From positions 7,688,001-7,752,000 of the forward strand of contig OZ245814.1 of assembly GCA_965228415.1 (NCBI GenBank): a DNA stretch of 64,000 nucleotides, given 5' to 3'. The DNA is from Agaribacillus sp965228415. Its GTDB lineage: Bacteria; Bacteroidota; Bacteroidia; Cytophagales; Cyclobacteriaceae. The position numbers and the translations under genes were made by a program. Each line of letters opens with the position of its first letter. Position 1 is the first letter of the stretch. The notes below the pieces were generated by a model. The model was not told the DNA's origin. It did no database searches and was given only the letters and a program-made list of their open reading frames with translations. This document shows positions 52,987-61,928 of the stretch, one piece after another.

Positions 52987-55900
52987 CTATTCCTTCATAT
53001 TAGCCAGAAACTCCACCATATCTCTGATTTCCCTTTTGGACATCAGGGTACCCATTGGCGGCATCCCTGAAGGTAGGTTTATACGCTTTTCTATCCTCGA
53101 AAGCGCTATTTCCAATGGCTCGGCTTCCGAGGTTTTCAGGATCAATTCCTTTTCCGTCTCTTCCGCGAGGATACCGGTAACTGTTTGCCCATCTTTTAGC
53201 ATGACCCTTACATTTCCATATCCGGGTGACAATCTTGCACTGGGGTCGATCAGGGCTTGGGCAATTTGTTCTCTGCTGAGGATATTGCCTATATTCCCCA
53301 GCGGTGGTCCTACATCGCCTCCGGCACCTCTAATGGCATGGCACCTGACGCACTGTCCCGTAGAATTCCGGAAAAAGTATTTTCTCCCGGACGTCCAGTT
53401 TCCGCCTAACAGAAGATCGGAATAGTCGTCCGCTGCTTTGTTGGACTGTAGTTTTTCCAGTTTGGCAATTAGTTTTTCAGAGTGGGTAGCCTCAACGGCC
53501 TCCGAAAGATCAAGGGCAAGGCTGGAGGGGAGCTGGTTACTGGCAAGTTTGTCGATTAATCCATCCAGGATCTGCTCACTTTTTTCAACCGACATCTGGC
53601 CAAGAACTAACATAACTTTTTGCTGTTCTTCCAAAGTGCCTTTGCTGAAAATAGGGTTCAGCATACCTGGTAATAGTTCTTTACTTATTTCCAGTTCGTT
53701 GAGTAATCCCAGTGCGGTGGCTCTTACGCTTCCCTCGGCATCGTTAATTCCCAGCTTGATTGCGGACTCAATTTTTTCGTAATTCAGTTTGTGCAATGTC
53801 GTCAGCATCGCAGACCTGACGTCGGGTGATGGATGTTGTCGCATGATTTTAGCAACGGTCGCGTTATGGGTTTCTATTTCCAGGTTACGTAACATTTGCG
53901 CCGTAGCCACTAAGATCTCGGGGGAGGGATCCTGTAAGAAAGAAGCGATGTGATTCCCCATTTTGGCCTTGATCTGTGCCGGATCGCGTTTGATTTCTCC
54001 CCGGTTGCGGCCGTCAACCCTGTCGAGTACCGAAGGGTTGGCCCAGCTACCCAGCGTTGCCAGGGCTTCCCCTCTTATTTCTGCCGAAACCTCCTGACGC
54101 CCGGCAAAGGAAATTAACAGATCTAATGACTTTTCATCGCCAACGCGAAGGCAGGCATTGATCGCTCTTCTCAGTAAGGGCTCAGCGGTAAATCTTTCTT
54201 CATTTAGCACAGCAGCCAGCGCGGGCAAGGCCGCTTCTATTGACCAGTCGTCGTTGATAGCCCTGGCCGCCTCGGCCACAATATATTCACTTTCATCCTG
54301 CAGGAATATGGCAACTTTTTCATTTCCAAGCCTTCTCAGCACCAGTACGGCTGCCAGTCGCAGCTCGGGGTCCTGGTGATTGGCGAGTGCGATGATGGGA
54401 TCGGTTTCGCCAATACGCGATAATGCCAGCACACCTGCATGACGCAGATATAGATCTTCACCCCGGTTATTTTGGAGCACGTTCAATATGGGCGCAATGG
54501 CATCTTTATAGGCCAGGCGACCAAGCGCCTGCGTGGCATAAAATTTTACTCGGTAATTTTGATGCGTTACCAATGGCAACAAGGCAGTCCCTGCTTCCTG
54601 GTGGTTTATATCGCCAATTACCTTGCAGGCCTGCGCCACAATTTCAGGATCGGCGTCTTCCAATAAATCCGTGAGGGGAGCCGCAAAAGTTTTATTGGCT
54701 GCGGCCAACTGTCCGATACCCCAGATGCCATGAATACGGGCCAATTGATTATCCCGCTGCGCGATTGCTTTTTCTAATATCGCAGCGCCCTTCTTACCTC
54801 TTTTCGCCAACTCAAATTGTGCCTTTTGCCTTATACGCATATCAGGGTAGGCCAGCAAAGTCAGTAAATCATCGGCTGTCTCACGGCCATAGTTCAACTG
54901 CATCAGTCGCTGCGTTTCAAGTCTTGCTGCTTTCAGGTCGTTTTTGGTATCAATTACATCCAGCTTCCATACCCTGCCATAATTCTTGGTATCCCATCCG
55001 GTGACCCAGTCTGCCAAATATAAGGCACCGTCAGGCCCAAACCGGATGCCTGTTGGCAGTACGCCGTTGAGTACGTCTGTCTCTTCCGAAAGTTCAAAAG
55101 AGGCTCCTTTAGGCTTCAGGCTGAAAGCCCATATATGAGACCGTGAAGGATTGCCTACAAACTCTACCAGGAAAAACTTATTGGTCCACTCAGATCCGAG
55201 CGCGGTGCCTGGATTATATGCCATACCGGTCGGGCCGTTGTGATAATTTATGATCGGGGGGATAAAATATGCCGCCTGTCCTTCCCAACGAGGTTTGTAC
55301 ATTTTTTCGTCCATCCATACCTTGTAGCTATTGTTTTTCGGGTCGGTATATTTGCCAAATTGCCAGTTGGTCCTCCATCCGGCATCCGACCCTTCAACGA
55401 GGTGTACCAGCCGTTCACTTTCTCCCGGGTGGTCGCCGTCATTGTCAGAGCCGATGATGTTGCCATATTCATCAAATACAAATTCATGGGTGTTTCGTAA
55501 TCCCGCTGCAAAAACTTCAAAATTACTGCCGTCGGGGTTTGAGCGGACAAGGATCCCCTGATTGGGGTATTTATGAATTTTTCCATCGGGCGCCTCAATG
55601 TGTGCACCGATGTCGCCGATCCCCCAGTAAATCTTTCCATCGGGGCCCTGGATTGCCCCCGACATACCGTGACCCCCGAAGCCAATGTGTACCGCATATC
55701 CATGGCTTATCGACTTTTTTTCATCCGGTATACCATCTCCGTTACCATCGGTGAAACGCCACATATCAGGTCCTATTCCCACAAAAATATCATCCTCCCT
55801 GACCAGCAAGGCACCGGCTACATCCGCAATTTCATTATTAAAATCTGATATCACCCTGGTAGATATATCTGCCAGACCGTCGCCGGACTCATCCTCCAGT

Positions 55901-56382
55901 CGCCATACCTCATCCTGCTCCACCGCCAGGTCGCGCCAATCGTGGATGCTGTCTCCATTCAGGTCTTCCAGCCATTGATTTTCATCGCTTAGCTCGGTTG
56001 CAAATGTCTTATGCAGGAAGGCCCGGCGTTCCTCGGGGGTTTGTAAGCTGATGGAGGCTGTCATCCAATCGCGGTGACCCCGAATATCAAATTCGGAATT
56101 TCGCTGGCGGTTGGTGCTGGACAGGTACACACGACCATCATCATCGATAGATATGGAAATAGGGTCAGGGGCCAGTGAGTCTGATGCCCATAAGCTTAGT
56201 TTAAGGCCTTCGGCAAGTTGCACGGCCGTATTTTCTTCAATTTCTCTGGCCCTGATGGGGCCTTGTATGGAATCCTCCCGCACAATAAGAGGAGGCTCTC
56301 CCGGAGGTGGGGTGTCGCATGAAAGCATCAGGGTGATTAAAACAAGGCCGGACAGGCTTTGGAAGTAGTAAGAGAATTTCAT
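52987..56382 (-). CDS. PVC-type heme protein with HEAT repeats and C-terminal cytochrome c
   Basis: The 1131-residue lipoprotein (lipobox MLSC near residue 22) contains a propeller with sorbosone-dehydrogenase-like blades (GRVYLSSTNRQRNSEFDIRG, FDEYGNIIGSDNDGDHPGES), about ten HEAT-like repeats in its second half (AIAQRDNQLARIHGIWGIGQL, LALSRIGETDPIIAL) and a C-terminal c-type cytochrome with CVRCH near residue 1010 and a partner Met near SGMPPMG. It is of the type known from planctomycete and Bacteroidota sugar oxidation proteins. It is encoded next to a second cytochrome lipoprotein but not co-transcribed with it, the small barrel gene lying between. Confidence 0.88.
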   Translation of the reverse strand: MKFSYYFQSLSGLVLITLMLSCDTPPPGEPPLIVREDSIQGPIRAREIEENTAVQLAEGLKLSLWASDSLAPDPISISIDDDGRVYLSSTNRQRNSEFDIRGHRDWMTASISLQTPEERRAFLHKTFATELSDENQWLEDLNGDSIHDWRDLAVEQDEVWRLEDESGDGLADISTRVISDFNNEIADVAGALLVREDDIFVGIGPDMWRFTDGNGDGIPDEKKSISHGYAVHIGFGGHGMSGAIQGPDGKIYWGIGDIGAHIEAPDGKIHKYPNQGILVRSNPDGSNFEVFAAGLRNTHEFVFDEYGNIIGSDNDGDHPGESERLVHLVEGSDAGWRTNWQFGKYTDPKNNSYKVWMDEKMYKPRWEGQAAYFIPPIINYHNGPTGMAYNPGTALGSEWTNKFFLVEFVGNPSRSHIWAFSLKPKGASFELSEETDVLNGVLPTGIRFGPDGALYLADWVTGWDTKNYGRVWKLDVIDTKNDLKAARLETQRLMQLNYGRETADDLLTLLAYPDMRIRQKAQFELAKRGKKGAAILEKAIAQRDNQLARIHGIWGIGQLAAANKTFAAPLTDLLEDADPEIVAQACKVIGDINHQEAGTALLPLVTHQNYRVKFYATQALGRLAYKDAIAPILNVLQNNRGEDLYLRHAGVLALSRIGETDPIIALANHQDPELRLAAVLVLRRLGNEKVAIFLQDESEYIVAEAARAINDDWSIEAALPALAAVLNEERFTAEPLLRRAINACLRVGDEKSLDLLISFAGRQEVSAEIRGEALATLGSWANPSVLDRVDGRNRGEIKRDPAQIKAKMGNHIASFLQDPSPEILVATAQMLRNLEIETHNATVAKIMRQHPSPDVRSAMLTTLHKLNYEKIESAIKLGINDAEGSVRATALGLLNELEISKELLPGMLNPIFSKGTLEEQQKVMLVLGQMSVEKSEQILDGLIDKLASNQLPSSLALDLSEAVEATHSEKLIAKLEKLQSNKAADDYSDLLLGGNWTSGRKYFFRNSTGQCVRCHAIRGAGGDVGPPLGNIGNILSREQIAQALIDPSARLSPGYGNVRVMLKDGQTVTGILAEETEKELILKTSEAEPLEIALSRIEKRINLPSGMPPMGTLMSKREIRDMVEFLANMKE

Positions 56383-56725
56383 GGGTGCTCTAACAATATC
56401 AATTAAAAAAGTTAAGAAATTAAAAGTGCGAAAGATAGTGATTAGTTAAGACAATAGCTTGCTGCTCCGTAAAAAATGAGGTTCAAAATATTGTACTTCG
56501 ATCCGTAACTTTAATAAATAGTATCAAATCCAGGCATGACCGTGTTTGTACTATTACCCGGATTGAATCTAATCTATTTGTTCTCGAAAATTGTGCGTTT
56601 AAGATGAGAAAACCCATTATTCCGTTGCCATGTTTCCCGTCTTAGCAATATGATCTGTAGCTATATAAAGTTAGGATTGGTCAGAGGAATTAATTAGCTA
56701 GACGAATATTTTTATTACAATAAGT
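56383..56725. other. Intergenic region without visible gene
   Basis: This 343-bp AT-rich region separates the HEAT-cytochrome gene from the GT2 gene. On the minus strand, TATCTTTC (complement of 56430-56437) is one base from the promoter box and may serve the cytochrome gene. No hairpin with a T tract, no gene and no repeat was noticed. Confidence 0.45.
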
Positions 56726-58387
56726 TTATTCCAGCCCTAAGCCTGTAAAAAATCCCCTAATAAAAGTGTAATCAAAATTCCATAGTAAAACTATTGCCAA
56801 AATGCCCAGCAATCCAGGAACATAAATTAATTTTCTGTATAATTTTGAAAGATGAGTCTCTTTGTGAAAATGATTGTAAAGAGGGAATAAGAGATAAGAG
56901 ATCCCATGAGCAAGAAAAAATGGGGTGAAAGGAGAAATCCATATAAAACTCAATAAACTTGTTGCTATACCTAAAATGAACATAATTACGATTTCAGATT
57001 TAGGTATTCTATGATTGCTACCGTGTTTTGGAGTGACTTGGAAATGTGGTGTTGTGAATAAGCTTTTCCAAAAATTCCAAGCAATCAGCGGCATTACCGC
57101 GGTATAGGTAGAAAAGAGCCAGAAAAATAGTTTGGCGAAGGAATACTCAGATACAGAGATTAAAATAGCTAATGTTGAAACAAAGAATAAAGTGATTACA
57201 TGAATGATAAAATCAGACATATAAAAATATTCTCGCACATAATAAAAGTGTGTCAAATAAGCCGAAAGAAAAATATTTAATACGAAGAATAGAGATAGAG
57301 GATACCATGAATACATTATGATAAAATCAATTCCTTCCACATTTTTTCCATTTGCATGAATAAATTGACCTAATTTTTTCTTTAAAAGCTCACCAGCACC
57401 ACTGGCAAATTTTTTAATTCGTATAAGAAAACATGCAAAATTTATTGGATACTTTTCAAAGCTTATAGCAGTTTCGGCAAATTTTCCCCTAAACCCATGA
57501 TTTATAAGATCCATGGTAAATCCAAAGTCTTCCGCCACAATTTCCGGAAATCCTTTAGAATCTTCCTGTGAGTTTTTGATGATTTCCCATGCGGCTTTGT
57601 TAATTAGTGCTCCATGTCCAAGCATTGGCAGAAAACCATAGGACTCTCTGGGTGCTAAATCCCTGTAATAATAAAGCTCAGTTTCATGAGACATTGCTTT
57701 TTGAAAGTAATTAAAACCTTTGATTATTGAAATATCTTCTTTTGTTGTACTGGTATTTACCCCCTGGATATAACTCAATTTTGTGTCTTCAGGGTCTATA
57801 TAAGAAGAAATTTCCGATAAATAATCCTCTGGAATAAACTGATCAGAATCTACTATGCAAATCCAATCATTAGCAACGTGCATTTTTATAGCGTAATTTA
57901 GATTCCCGGCTTTAAACCCACTTCTTTTCTCTTCAGGTCTTCGTGACAAACATAATTTGTTGTCAGTAGCTTTTAAATGGCTTTTTGTGAATTGATCGAT
58001 TTGAGTTTTGACTTCTTTGCTTGTACTGTCGTCAGCTATTATTACCTGAAAGTTAGGGTAATTTTGGGTTAGACATGCCTTACAGCAGTCTTCATCAAAA
58101 TCATCACAAGTGGTATAAATAATAGTAATAGGGATTACTGTTTGTGTTGTATCACTTAATTCAATAGACCTGTATTTTTTTCTTTGATATAGCAAGGAAC
58201 TAATCTGGAAAACAAGAATATTTAATACCCAAAAAAAGTTTAGCAGCCAGAAACCCACGTTAATGTAGGATAAATAAGATATCCATCTGATATCTGCATC
58301 TTCTATATAATGAGTTTTTAAAGCAAAATAGCCTAGGGCGAAACCCAGCATAATTACAATAATTATTAAAGTTGGATGCTTCTTCAT
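56726..58387 (-). CDS. Membrane-bound GT2 glycosyltransferase (processive beta-glucan type)
   Basis: The 553-residue protein has two N-terminal helices, a GT2 domain with DDS near residue 118, DSD near 181 and ED in EIVAEDFGF, followed by several C-terminal helices. The last motif, IRIKKFASGAGE, replaces the QxxRW of cellulose synthases, as in some NdvB/beta-1,3 or beta-1,6 glucan synthases. It lies in an operon with a GH17-like protein, overlapping its stop by 4 bp. It probably builds a beta-glucan or related chain across the inner membrane. Confidence 0.88.
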   Translation of the reverse strand: MKKHPTLIIIVIMLGFALGYFALKTHYIEDADIRWISYLSYINVGFWLLNFFWVLNILVFQISSLLYQRKKYRSIELSDTTQTVIPITIIYTTCDDFDEDCCKACLTQNYPNFQVIIADDSTSKEVKTQIDQFTKSHLKATDNKLCLSRRPEEKRSGFKAGNLNYAIKMHVANDWICIVDSDQFIPEDYLSEISSYIDPEDTKLSYIQGVNTSTTKEDISIIKGFNYFQKAMSHETELYYYRDLAPRESYGFLPMLGHGALINKAAWEIIKNSQEDSKGFPEIVAEDFGFTMDLINHGFRGKFAETAISFEKYPINFACFLIRIKKFASGAGELLKKKLGQFIHANGKNVEGIDFIIMYSWYPLSLFFVLNIFLSAYLTHFYYVREYFYMSDFIIHVITLFFVSTLAILISVSEYSFAKLFFWLFSTYTAVMPLIAWNFWKSLFTTPHFQVTPKHGSNHRIPKSEIVIMFILGIATSLLSFIWISPFTPFFLAHGISYLLFPLYNHFHKETHLSKLYRKLIYVPGLLGILAIVLLWNFDYTFIRGFFTGLGLE

Positions 58388-59634
58388 AGATTTGATACAA
58401 GCATTTTCTTTGCTTTAATTATTTCAATGCAATTTCTGGGTGTTCCATCTGATTCAAACACACCTGTGTGTGGATCCCACGGTGTGGACTGATTGGAATT
58501 CAATTTCCAAATTGGATCAAAGGCTGTATCTATCGACGCACTTACATTCGGAAAAATGTCATGACTGAAACCATAATCTGGTAATATCTCTCTGAAAAAA
58601 TCAGCTTGCAGAGCACATGAGGCACAATTGATGCCATCTACCGGATATAATAACATCTTTAACAAAATCGCTTTCTTTCTTTTGTTCAAAGAACACATAT
58701 CTGCAACCCCACTCCTTGTCTGTTTAATGCTTTCCTTTAAAAAATTATTGCAATCAGCAGTGGAGGAAAAACTTGAGGATGGTATATAGGTTGAGTAGGG
58801 GAATAGCCAATCTGATATTTTAAGAAGTTGTTTATATTTTTTATAACTTATTATCTTCTCCGTGGTAGAAACAGGTTTCCCTGTTCTTCTCTTAAAAATA
58901 TCCATCGTCGGTATGAGCGTATTATCTAAATAATGTTCATTGATATCACTCTGAGATACCTCTATTAATCTATTCTGCCCAACACTATAAGCATCGACAT
59001 AATCTCTTAATTTATGGGCGTTATTTCTTTCTTCAGAATTATCGGGATCCCATATTCCACAAATAATTTTTAAGTTAAGGTCATAGGAGGGATCTTTGGC
59101 TATTTTGTATACGGCATTCAAACTCGGGTGTGCGCCAAAAGTAATTATCCCTGTAAATTTGGCCTTCTCAATAGCTTTTAGTTCCTCGGCTATCCTCAAA
59201 GTATCAAGGTAATTGTTAACGTCTGCTATAGGATCATAATTGTAGGGCTGATAGCTAATCCACCTGTTACTCTCTATTAAGGAGGCAGCCCTTTTAACAG
59301 CACGATTTTCTTTCATATAATATATGCCAAACAAATAGCTGTTAAAAAAAAGTAACCATGCCACACCTATTATTTTCGATTTTTTAATGCGAAAGTACCT
59401 TAGCTTTCTTGGTGTTTCTATAGGTCTAGCGTAGTGCCAAGCCAGGATGGTAGTAATTGGAAATCCAATTATGATGAAAATTATGATAATTTTCAGTATC
59501 CACAGATCAACGTGAAAAGTTGAAATGGTTAAAGATGCAAATGTTCCTAATACCCCTCCTACTTTTAAATAATCTATTGCAACAGCATGAACTTTCCTAT
59601 CTTTTAGTTCGGAAAAAAATTCATTTAATTTCAT
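58384..59634 (-). CDS. GH17-like membrane protein paired with GT2
   Basis: The 416-residue protein begins with a module ELKDRKVHAVAIDYLKVGG...ILKIIIIFIIIGFPITTILAWHY, like the membrane-anchor module placed before adenylate cyclase, TPR and TolB-like proteins. After another helix it continues as a GH17-like TIM barrel: WISYQPYNYDP, FTGIITFGAHPS, LKIICGIWDP, and KPVSTTEKI, which corresponds to the usual PVTTTEP segment. The acid/base motif GNE of GH17 appears as GQNRL, so catalysis may be altered. A cysteine-rich region near the end (INCASCAL) is unusual. It precedes GT2 with a 4-bp overlap, as with NdvB/NdvC-type beta-glucan systems. Confidence 0.75.
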   Translation of the reverse strand: MKLNEFFSELKDRKVHAVAIDYLKVGGVLGTFASLTISTFHVDLWILKIIIIFIIIGFPITTILAWHYARPIETPRKLRYFRIKKSKIIGVAWLLFFNSYLFGIYYMKENRAVKRAASLIESNRWISYQPYNYDPIADVNNYLDTLRIAEELKAIEKAKFTGIITFGAHPSLNAVYKIAKDPSYDLNLKIICGIWDPDNSEERNNAHKLRDYVDAYSVGQNRLIEVSQSDINEHYLDNTLIPTMDIFKRRTGKPVSTTEKIISYKKYKQLLKISDWLFPYSTYIPSSSFSSTADCNNFLKESIKQTRSGVADMCSLNKRKKAILLKMLLYPVDGINCASCALQADFFREILPDYGFSHDIFPNVSASIDTAFDPIWKLNSNQSTPWDPHTGVFESDGTPRNCIEIIKAKKMLVSNL

Positions 59635-59783
59635 TGGTTGCTGGCTTTGACATTGATTTAATTTATATCTGGAGTAATGCTATTTAAAGATGTGCAACTC
59701 TGCTAAAAATATTATAGTCCAATTTAAAAAATATTTTGAAATGGTGTTTTGCATGGTGGTAAACTGTAAGTTGTTCTTAAATG

Positions 59784-60671
59784 CTACTCCATTCTAAAAC
59801 TAATATCTCTCAAGCTACTAAAAGCCAACCTGACTGTGCAGGTACTATCGATAGTTGGGTTTTTGTACAGCGAACCGGTAATGATAATATCCCCTTTTTT
59901 AAGATAGGTTCCTTGCTCCGGCAACATATTTACCAAAGAATAGAGTGCGTTAAGGGGAGTGCCATATACATTGAGGGCTGTGCCCTCAGCTGCCAACTCC
60001 CCATCGATAAAACACTTTACGGTTTCGTTTTCCATATCAAATTCCTCTATATCAGCTCTGCCTGTACCAATAATAATTCCAGCATGCCCAAGTCCAGAGG
60101 CCATGATGTGGTTGATAGTCATGGTTTCGGCATTTCCATTGAGAGGAATGGCGACGGCCTTTGCGAACTCTACCGCATTTACGACATAGTCTATGCCTGC
60201 CTTTAACTCTTCAAGCGATTTGGCGCCATTTTGGAAATCCTTTTTCATCACAAATCCTATTTCACCTTCTACCTCGACCTGGCCCGATGGAAAGTTCTCC
60301 GCCAGGACCGCACTGTCTTGTTCGATCACATTTTTATCCAGGATATAACCAAACAGGGGATTGTAACTAGCCGAGTCATCGGTAACAGTACCCCCCATTT
60401 TCCATCCAATATGCCTGGCACCGCCTTTGAGTTCTTTCTCCAGCATGCGCAATTGAATTTCCATAGACTTTTCCAGGGTAATATTGGGAAACCGACGTGA
60501 AAGCATATCGGTTTGCTGATAATGGTGTCTAAAATAGAGCAGAGAGTCTACTGCTATTTCGGTTTCATCAACAACTGCTGGTGGCGCCGTTTCCGTGGAG
60601 GAGGTATCTGATTTATGTTTGCAGCCAGTTATGATAAGAAGAGCAATGGCAATGGTATAAAGTCGGTTCAT
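59784..60671 (-). CDS. Lipoprotein of the fumarylacetoacetase/2-oxo-acid hydratase family
   Basis: The 295-residue protein matches the FAH/2-keto-4-pentenoate hydratase family (MhpD-like): RHIGWKMGGTVTDD, VEGEIGFVMKKD, DYVVNAVEFAKA and MASGLGHAGIIIGTG. Such enzymes act on 2-oxo acids or sugar-acid breakdown products. It starts with a lipoprotein signal (LIITGC, Cys17), so it is predicted to be in the envelope rather than the cytosol, which is unusual for the family. It lies 2 bp after an NRAMP-fold transporter and in the same operon as a Tat-exported sugar-acid dehydratase. The exact reaction is not known. Confidence 0.85.
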   Translation of the reverse strand: MNRLYTIAIALLIITGCKHKSDTSSTETAPPAVVDETEIAVDSLLYFRHHYQQTDMLSRRFPNITLEKSMEIQLRMLEKELKGGARHIGWKMGGTVTDDSASYNPLFGYILDKNVIEQDSAVLAENFPSGQVEVEGEIGFVMKKDFQNGAKSLEELKAGIDYVVNAVEFAKAVAIPLNGNAETMTINHIMASGLGHAGIIIGTGRADIEEFDMENETVKCFIDGELAAEGTALNVYGTPLNALYSLVNMLPEQGTYLKKGDIIITGSLYKNPTIDSTCTVRLAFSSLRDISFRME

Positions 60672-60673
60672 AA

Positions 60674-61921
60674 TTAAAAGAAATTTAACAGGGCCTTAAA
60701 GCCCAGATAAGAAATAATACACGAGAAAACGAAAGCAAAGGCAAGGCCGGTATTTAATACCATTCCCGCCTTGTGCTCCTTCATAGTGTTACGTTTGTTG
60801 ACAAGATAAATGATACCACCTATAACCAGGGGCAATACAAAGACATTTGCTACCTGTGTGGCAATTTGAGCGATAATTGGGTTGGCACCCATAATTGGTA
60901 CCGATAGTCCCACAACACAGGCTATAGCTGTCAATACTCTGAAACGCAGGGACCTGGTGTCCAGCTTGCCATCTTTGTAATCAGCAATGAGCAGCGGAGC
61001 CACCATTAATATCGGGAAGATTGACGATATGCCGGCACTTAATGCGCCGGTCATAAACAAGGCCACCGCAAATTTGCCTGCTACCGGCTCCAGGACGGTC
61101 ACCATATCAATTACCCTGTTGATGGTAAGCCCCTTGTAATACATGGCGCCCATGGCGGTAATCATAATAGCGCCACTGATCAAAAACATTAAAAGGGCTG
61201 AAGAAAGCGCATCTCTTTCCTGATCCTTAACATGGTGCTTATCCCAACTTTTACCTTGCATCAGCAATGGTCTTACCACAAAGGTAGGTGCCGCCATCGT
61301 AGTACCTACAAAGGCTGCTACCATCAGATTGCCCCCCGGGTCACCGGGTATACTGGGAATAAATCCCTGCAAAATTTCTCCCGCCGGCGGTAGCACAATA
61401 AACATGGAAATCAGAAAAGACAACCCCATCAGTGTGACAAAGAATATCAGGATTTTTTCGAAAAAGGAGTATTTTCCAATGATTAACATGGTGTAAAGTA
61501 TAATGAGCATGGTGATGGCAATGCCAAGAACCGCCCAGTAATTGTCCGGATTAAGTTGAGGAAATGATAGCCGGATGATTTCATAAATAGCATTGGAAGA
61601 AAGGCCTACGATGCCTGAAAGGGAGTTCCACTGTCCGATGACAATGCCTACAATGACCAGAATGGCAATAGGTTTTCCGAACTTTAAAGATGTTTTAAAA
61701 CTATTGATAGCTGTATTTCCGGTAACAACGGCATACCTTCCATAGGCCTCCATCAGTGCCCAGGAAAAGAGGCAACTTAATGCCAGCACCCACAACAGCT
61801 GTGAGCCATATTGACTACCCGATTTGGCCATAGACGTTACACTACCAGTGCCGACGGTGTAGCCAATACAAAAAATTCCGGGACCAATGGAAAGTAAAAA
61901 AGCAGTAATCTTTTTAAGCAT
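60674..61921 (-). CDS. NRAMP-fold transporter lacking the metal-binding motifs (second copy)
   Basis: The protein of about 415 residues has the NRAMP fold but helix 1 reads IGYTVGTGSVTSMAKSG in place of the DPGN motif, and helix 6 reads VGTTMAAPT without the MPH histidine. It is clearly related to the copy at 32994-34223, sharing GTGSxTxMA and VTGNT. The ATG at 61921 lies 7 bp after the dehydratase stop; the in-frame start at 61951 lies inside that gene. It is downstream of a Tat-exported dehydratase and upstream of a lipoprotein hydratase, suggesting transport of a sugar acid or 2-oxo acid rather than a metal. Confidence 0.85.
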   Translation of the reverse strand: MLKKITAFLLSIGPGIFCIGYTVGTGSVTSMAKSGSQYGSQLLWVLALSCLFSWALMEAYGRYAVVTGNTAINSFKTSLKFGKPIAILVIVGIVIGQWNSLSGIVGLSSNAIYEIIRLSFPQLNPDNYWAVLGIAITMLIILYTMLIIGKYSFFEKILIFFVTLMGLSFLISMFIVLPPAGEILQGFIPSIPGDPGGNLMVAAFVGTTMAAPTFVVRPLLMQGKSWDKHHVKDQERDALSSALLMFLISGAIMITAMGAMYYKGLTINRVIDMVTVLEPVAGKFAVALFMTGALSAGISSIFPILMVAPLLIADYKDGKLDTRSLRFRVLTAIACVVGLSVPIMGANPIIAQIATQVANVFVLPLVIGGIIYLVNKRNTMKEHKAGMVLNTGLAFAFVFSCIISYLGFKALLNFF

Positions 61922-61928
61922 AATCAGG

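Noticed and set aside
53438..53782. Plus-strand frames opposite the HEAT-repeat cytochrome gene
   Set aside because: Serine-rich low-complexity products typical of antisense to Glu/Leu-rich helical repeats; no start signals.
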